A stretch of DNA of 64,000 nucleotides from Phaseolus vulgaris. Taxonomy: Eukaryota > Streptophyta > Magnoliopsida > Fabales > Fabaceae. The stretch spans positions 42,673,172 to 42,737,171 of the forward strand of contig NC_023759.2 of the NCBI RefSeq assembly GCF_000499845.2, read 5' to 3'. Made by a program: the position numbers and the translations under genes. Positions 59,807 through 64,000 of this stretch are shown here, piece by piece (the first letter of the stretch is position 1; every line of letters starts with the position of its first letter). The notes below the pieces were generated by a model, which was not told the origin of the DNA, did no database searches, and saw nothing but the letters and a program-made list of their open reading frames with translations.

Positions 59807-62800
59807 TAATAGTATACTAACCATATATTAACAATATGAATATGTGATTACGATGAATGCGTAAATCGTCAACTTACAAGTATGTATATACATACATATA
59901 TAGATTAGCACCTTCCGCCTCACGGATTAAGAAGCAACGTGGTACAATAAAAACATGTTTAACTTAATTATTCAAACAAGCTATGCTTTGATGGAGAGGA
60001 CACGTAACTAATTAGTCATATTTTTATTGAGAACTTTGTTGACAGACGCACGAAGAATTTAAGCTTTTTGACTAAAAAGATCAATAGAAAATGGTTTGAT
60101 TGCAATATTTTGGCCGGTTCAATGTAGATAGGGTTTGTTAAATTTCTTATGGTACGAAGATAGTAACAAATAGGCAAAAATAGTATATTATAGTACATCT
60201 TAGGATTTGAAATCTAACCTGATGTTAAATCCTCATTAAATAATTACTTGTCTAAGAATTAGGATGCATGCCACACAAATTAGTTGTCTCTTAGCTAGAA
60301 GCTGAATTTCATGTGATGTGCATCCAAGTTCCTTGCTTTTACATCTATCACTTACATTTGGATTAAGTGTTGACATTTTAACTTGTTCTTTTTTTTTTTA
60401 ATTTTGTTTTTGGGTATTACTTACAAATTTTCATTTGGATTGAGTGTTCTTATTGTTAATGTTGTAAAAAAAACCCTATTAACTAGATAGAGTTTTCATT
60501 TGTTATATCATAGATGGCTGAGTCATCACTTATTGTCCATCCAAAGGTGTTTTTGGAGACTATAAAATTGTTATTATCTATATTAAACAGTTTTGTGACA
60601 CGTTGTAAAGAAACCCTAATAACTCCATAGAGACTTCTCCCTCCTTTCTTCACTAATTCATCAAGATCATCTGGAACCAGAGTTATCTTTATTATACCAA
60701 TATTGTGGGCATAAGTTCTTCCCAAGGACGCACATTTGAAGTCTCTTTTTATTAGTTTGAATTATATATGAACATGTAAACATTGTAAATAATTCTATTT
60801 TGTGAAGTTATCATAAGACAGAAAAACATAAAGTATGAGATTAGAAAAAAGTTATTGTTTAGGAGAATTAGGTTCTATTTACTAATATTTTTTTAATGAT
60901 ATTTATGAAAAAGTATATTATGATTACAAGAAAATTATGAAATAGAAATCAATTTTCGATAAAAAAATAATTAGTTGTTATAATGAGTTTATATTATTAT
61001 TAAATAGTTTCGAAATTGGTATTTAATTAGTTATTGAAGTTTTTTTACAAATTATTTAAATTTATTTTATTTTTTAAATTTTTTATTAATAATAAAAAAC
61101 ATTTTATATATTAATAATGGTTCGGCGTACACATATTTTCCATCTCTTTCTCTCTCCCTTTCAACATAGATTTTAACTCACTGCTAACGTAATAAAGCGC
61201 ACACACACGCATACACTGTTACTTGGATTTCAGCATGCATTAAACCATACAATATACAAATCAAAATGAAACAAAGGTTGAACAATGGCGACCTAAGCGA
61301 ATCTGATTGAAAATTCGTAATAATATATGAAAAGCGAAGTGTATTTAAGAGTATATTAGGTTTGGAGTTTTAGCGTGAGTTCTTCAGAAACCCAACCAAA
61401 GAGCTTCGCTTCACTCGTCAAACACCGGCTGCGCCGGTAACCACACGCTCTTTTTCGATTTTGAATTTTTCAAAAGAAAAGGCACTTGTTACCTTTCTTG
61501 CTTTAATTTTCCCTAGGCTCCTTTGTTTTTAAATTTTTAATATTTATTTTTTAAAGTTGAAATATATCTTTGAACGACATATTTTCAAAGTTAAAATATA
61601 TTTACATAGTTGTTAACTATGTGAATAAATAAGATAATAAATTATAATAATATTTTTCGGTGCTTATTTCTGTTTAATTTTTAATCAATAAAATTGTACA
61701 ACGATTAAAAAGTAATTTAAAAAATAGTATGGGTTGAAACTGTCGTTGTAATATTTTAAGTATATTAATTATTAATAAAAATATTATCAAAAAATAAAAA
61801 GTTTAATATTAATAAAATGCTAAATTCAATTGAAAATTGTAATATAAGAAACATAAAAATATTATTAATTTTATAATATCATTAATTAAAAATTTATTAA
61901 ACAGATTCTCTTAAAAAATAGTTCCATAGTCTAATATCTATCCATACCAAGCATGTGATATGTTAGTTCTATTAAGCGGAATAAATATAAAATATTAATT
62001 AATCTTTGGATTGAGATTTTGATTAACGTTAAATCATGAGTCACAGGGTGGATATATGAATTGATATAATTACCAGATTAATCAAAATATTATTTGTAAC
62101 TAATGATGATATTCAATGACACACATATATGATTTAAAACAATATTTAATGACTTGCATTATCATGTGAAAAGGAGCCCACGCATCATTAATAAATTAAG
62201 TATAAAAGAATTAATAGTTAAATAAATTTAAGGAGAAATTGTAATTATTTTAATAAATTTATTTTAAATAATACTTATATGGTCTCTCTTAGAAAGAGTT
62301 TTAAATTATCTATATATTCTATAAAGAGAATTCTAAAATACATATCTTATATTAAGATATTAAAATCACATAATTTTATAGATGATACTTCCATAAAATG
62401 CAAACTATTATCAATATTAAATTAAATAGATTATTATGCATATTTTTATACTTAGTTCATACAATTGTTTATTTGTTTTATTTTGTGTTTGATATTTATC
62501 TTTAAGAACAAATTATTATTATTGACTCTTGACACATTTAATATAAAAAGATAGTTTTCAAGTGTTTGGTGTTGTTATTTTTTTTATTTTAATATAATAT
62601 TATTTAATTTGCTTCTAAATAATTTTAAATTAATACACTTATTTACGAACATGTTGTTTTTAAAAGCAAACACAAAATATAAATATAAATCAACAATTAT
62701 TAATAATAATTCTTTTTATAATCATTGTTTTCTTGCTATCAATTTTTTAACTAATATATCTCATTTTATTATTTTATTTTTTAAACTTTTATAATCTTCT

Positions 62801-63780
62801 TTTTAAATCAATTAACTAGTTTACAAGATTATAAAAAAATATTTCTTTTATAATTATATTTTATAAACATACTTTTTATATAAGTTTAATAATAATTTTT
62901 AAAATATATAATGAAATTAAAAAGATCTAATTATTCATATGAAAAATATATTTTGTTTAAATGTTCTCCTATCAATTCTGGTAATCTAAATATATTGTGT
63001 AATAATTTCTTTCAAACCGTTAAGTATGATAATTACATTGAATTTAATTTTGATCATTATTAAAGTCAGTTACATCTCCCAATCAATATCAAACTAAAAT
63101 TTGATAAATTATCAGAATAACTTCAGATCCCCTTTCTTTTTAAACAGTGATACACTTGTATTTTTCATTAATTAATATTTTATTATTGTAATGGTTCTAA
63201 ATCTAATAATCATGTTTCATATTATTTGTATTCAAAGTGTTCGATTGAATATATTTATTATTCTATGTAATAAATATTAACACAAATCTATTAGCATGAT
63301 AAATAAAAAGACAAACTAATGAATAATTGTTCAGTAGTCAATAAATTTTAAGTAGATGTTTTCTTAATATTAATTAATACAGTAATTGTACAATAATCAC
63401 TACAAAAGAAATTTCAAAATTAATATCTATTTATGATTTCTTAATTTGACAGGTAATATTTAAATACAAACTTAGAAGAAATTAAATTCTAAATTAATAT
63501 AAAACAATAATAGCATATGTTTTGTAAAATAAATAAAAAAACTGATAGTAAGATGTTAAATAACAATAACCTATAAATAAATAGATTTGTATGCATTGAC
63601 ACTATATGTTGTTATCTATTCATCCATAGTTGCTCGTTGGGGATAATTCTAATATTTGCATGTTGACATAACAAGAAATAAAGACGCAACGTTGGGTTAC
63701 ACACGTTCAATATTTCATATGTTGAAATAGTAGTATGCTATTTCCTTAATCCAACCAAAAATATACTAATTAACAAAATC
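59807..63780. other. AT-rich intergenic DNA
   Basis: No gene is supported. Decayed pieces of the CACTA-like MITE occur at about 60925-61070 (ATTATGAAATAGAAATCAAT) and a CACTACAAAAGAAATTTC terminus starts at 63398. A GC-richer patch at 61370-61460 (including CACCGGCTGCGCCGGT, a perfect 16-bp palindrome) has no exon. Confidence 0.45.
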
Positions 63781-63790
63781 AAACAAATAC

Positions 63791-63911
63791 CTTGACCATC
63801 CTTCGCTCATAGTACCAGCACCCATGGTTATGAACAAATCCCACCCGATTGACATTTCTGAAGTACTTTGTAATGATACGTACAATACTGGCAGCATATG
63901 GTAATAGTTGA
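63791..63911 (-). CDS. Internal coding exon of an unidentified gene running off the right edge
   Basis: On the minus strand a TATTGCAG acceptor and an AAG|GTATTT donor bracket 121 bp with one fully open frame: QLLPYAASIVRIITKYFRNV followed by NRVGFVHNHGCWYYERRMVK. The composition (aromatic, basic, Cys/His) is protein-like and differs from the surrounding AT-rich DNA. The 67-codon frame through this interval is in another phase and less convincing. Upstream exons would lie beyond 64000. No following exon was recognised to the left, so this may be a gene with a long intron or a fragment. Family not recognised. Confidence 0.45.
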
Positions 63912-64000
63912 CTGCAATACAAATATTGGCAATAAGTAGAGTTCTTTCTCTGACAACAAATAAATACATGAAAGATATATCAGAGGAAAGAACTTGAAAG

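Overview
The window is plant nuclear DNA. It is very AT-rich and intron-containing, its exons have plant GT-AG splice sites, and it is full of degraded plant transposons (LINE, Ty1/copia, TRIM, hAT, Mutator-like and CACTA-like). The coding exons read like a legume. The transposon families and the WAT1/nodulin MtN21-type transporter fit a Phaseoleae bean such as Phaseolus or Vigna, but that placement is inference. No bacterial-style operon, rRNA or CRISPR array is present.

Layout. 134-1560 (-): a small gene of unknown function; only one exon is clear. 1900-5640: intergenic, with a badly degraded endogenous pararetrovirus (Caulimoviridae) at about 3080-4960. 7028-8194 (-): a conserved plant protein of unknown function with a C-terminal membrane anchor. 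11485-15236 (-): a complete nine-exon soluble inorganic pyrophosphatase; its second intron carries an antisense LINE fragment. 15900-44600: a gene-poor desert of transposon remnants. It holds a truncated copia element, an intact non-autonomous hAT element with a perfect 8-bp target duplication, a second LINE, two CACTA-like ends each followed by a tRNA-like (SINE-like) segment, a 1.5-kb AT minisatellite, a 1.1-kb Mutator-like element with palindromic subterminal repeats and a perfect 9-bp target duplication, and a CACTA-like foldback element. 44748-47238 (+): an intact seven-exon WAT1-related (EamA) transporter. 48033-51609: a rearranged cluster next to it, in which pieces of a second WAT1 copy, a cytochrome P450 C-terminus and an LTR form a triplicated composite unit. 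53317-56120 (-): a complete ten-exon type I inositol polyphosphate 5-phosphatase. 57000-64000: mostly intergenic, with a TRIM retrotransposon at 59431-59801 and one unidentified exon at the right edge.

The intact genes are ordinary housekeeping, signalling or transport genes and do not form a functional cluster. The pyrophosphatase hydrolyses cytosolic PPi, the 5-phosphatase trims inositol phosphates or phosphoinositides, and the WAT1-like protein is a multi-span transporter. The most unusual part of the window is the P450/WAT1/LTR composite at 48-51.6 kb, whose order of assembly can be partly read from target duplications and junctions. Next are the endogenous viral remnant and the paired CACTA-plus-tRNA-like loci. 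Exon coordinates were derived by hand from splice consensus and reading phase. The three complete multi-exon models keep phase throughout, which supports them strongly.
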